Assembly: GCA_020832725.1 (NCBI GenBank)
Contig: JAFIEC010000043.1
Span: 1-6,285, forward strand
DNA length: 6,285 nt
Source of the DNA: Paracoccaceae bacterium
GTDB lineage: Bacteria; Pseudomonadota; Alphaproteobacteria; Rhodobacterales; Rhodobacteraceae
Direction of reading: 5' to 3'
The notes beneath the pieces were generated by a model, which did not search any database, was not told where the DNA came from, and saw only the letters and a program-made list of their open reading frames with translations. Shown piece by piece: positions 5,795 to 6,285 of this stretch. Position numbers and translations under genes: made by a program. The stretch's first letter is position 1. Every line of letters begins with the position of its first letter.

Positions 5795-6285
5795 ATGATC
5801 GCCACCGACCTTGCCACCGTCCTGCCCGAGCTTCTGCTTGCGGGCTATGCCATGGCGGCGCTGATGTACGGCGTGTTCACCGGCAAGGATGAGACGGCCC
5901 GCAGCCTGATGTGGATGACGGCGCTTGTCATGGCGGCGCTGGCGTTGTGGATCGCCACAGTGCCCCAGGGCCGCACGCTGGCCTTTTTCGAGTCCTTCGT
6001 GGACGACGGGTTTGCCCGCTTCGCCAAGGTGGTGATCCTGCTGTCGGCGGCCGCGGTTCTGGTGACATCCGAGGCGTTCCTGTCGCGCCAGCGCATCCTG
6101 CGCTTCGAATATCCCGTGCTCATCACGCTGTCGGTGGTGGGGATGATGATCATGGTGTCGGCCAATGACCTCATCGTGCTTTACATGGGGCTCGAGCTGC
6201 AATCGCTGGCGCTGTATGTCATCGCCTCGTTCCAGCGCGATTCCGCCCGCTCCACCGAGGCCGGGCTGAAGTATTTCATGCTTGG
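5795..6285 (+). CDS. nuoN: NADH-quinone oxidoreductase subunit N, 5' part (3' end outside window)
   Basis: NuoN (ND2/Nqo14) is the antiporter-like subunit nearest the NuoJ/NuoK end of the membrane arm. The frame runs from ATG 5795 to the right edge without a stop: 163 full codons plus two bases, about one third of a family protein of roughly 480 residues. It begins MIATDLATVLPELLLAGYAM, a normal NuoN N-terminus. Hydrophobic segments fall near 9-28, 38-54, 76-94, 107-122 and 124-145. The signature LIVLYMGLELQSLALYVIA (126-144) contains E134, matching the essential E133 of E. coli NuoN. K159 in EAGLKYFML matches K158. The start is supported by GAGAGGA at 5784-5790. No frameshift or stop is seen in the visible part. 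Identity is certain from sequence and position after nuoM; the C-terminal two thirds cannot be judged. Confidence 0.96.
   Translation, partial: MIATDLATVLPELLLAGYAMAALMYGVFTGKDETARSLMWMTALVMAALALWIATVPQGRTLAFFESFVDDGFARFAKVVILLSAAAVLVTSEAFLSRQRILRFEYPVLITLSVVGMMIMVSANDLIVLYMGLELQSLALYVIASFQRDSARSTEAGLKYFML

Noticed and set aside
4163..6202. Very long (679-codon) open frame on the - strand opposite nuoM and nuoN
   Set aside because: It is in exact codon register with nuoM and nuoN, so it stays open only because the sense genes avoid TTA, CTA and TCA codons in GC-rich DNA. Its His/Gln/Arg-rich product is the expected complement of membrane-protein codons.
1..6285. Possible new system, mobile element, CRISPR array or RNA gene
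   Set aside because: Every long stretch is explained by conserved nuo genes. The gaps are at most 84 bases, and no direct-repeat arrays, transposase remnants or tRNA-like sequences were seen on either strand.

Overview
This window is the distal part of a nuo operon, encoding the membrane arm of respiratory complex I (NDH-1, proton-pumping NADH:quinone oxidoreductase). All genes lie on the + strand in the order nuoH (3' part), nuoI, nuoJ, nuoK, nuoL, nuoM, nuoN (5' part). High GC content, strong G/C preference at third codon positions, GGAGG-type ribosome binding sites and the character of the proteins point to an alphaproteobacterium, most likely of the Rhodobacterales (Rhodobacter/Paracoccus relatives). 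The family call is secure; the genus cannot be fixed by reading alone.

Layout: nuoH runs off the left edge and ends at 650. An 84-base gap with a small hairpin leads to nuoI (735-1229). A 59-base gap with two perfect 7-bp inverted repeats leads to nuoJ (about 1289-1897). A 51-base gap precedes nuoK (1949-2254). From there the genes are tightly packed: nuoK and nuoL are 7 bases apart, nuoL and nuoM overlap by one base (TGATG), and nuoM and nuoN are 18 bases apart. nuoN is open at the right edge. No gap exceeds 300 bases. I see no RNA gene, mobile element, CRISPR array, internal promoter or terminator.

How the genes work together: NuoI carries two [4Fe-4S] clusters that pass electrons from the NADH-oxidising arm toward quinone. 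NuoH forms the membrane anchor and much of the quinone chamber at the junction. NuoJ and NuoK link this junction to the three antiporter-like subunits NuoN, NuoM and NuoL, which drive proton transport. The key charged residues of each subunit are present in the parts visible here, so the locus looks intact and functional.

This is an ordinary, conserved housekeeping region. I found no sign of a new biological system. The points worth a second look are small: hairpins in the nuoH-nuoI and nuoI-nuoJ junctions, the choice of nuoJ start, coupled translation at nuoK-nuoL-nuoM, and the lack of the extra reading frames that some relatives carry between nuo genes.
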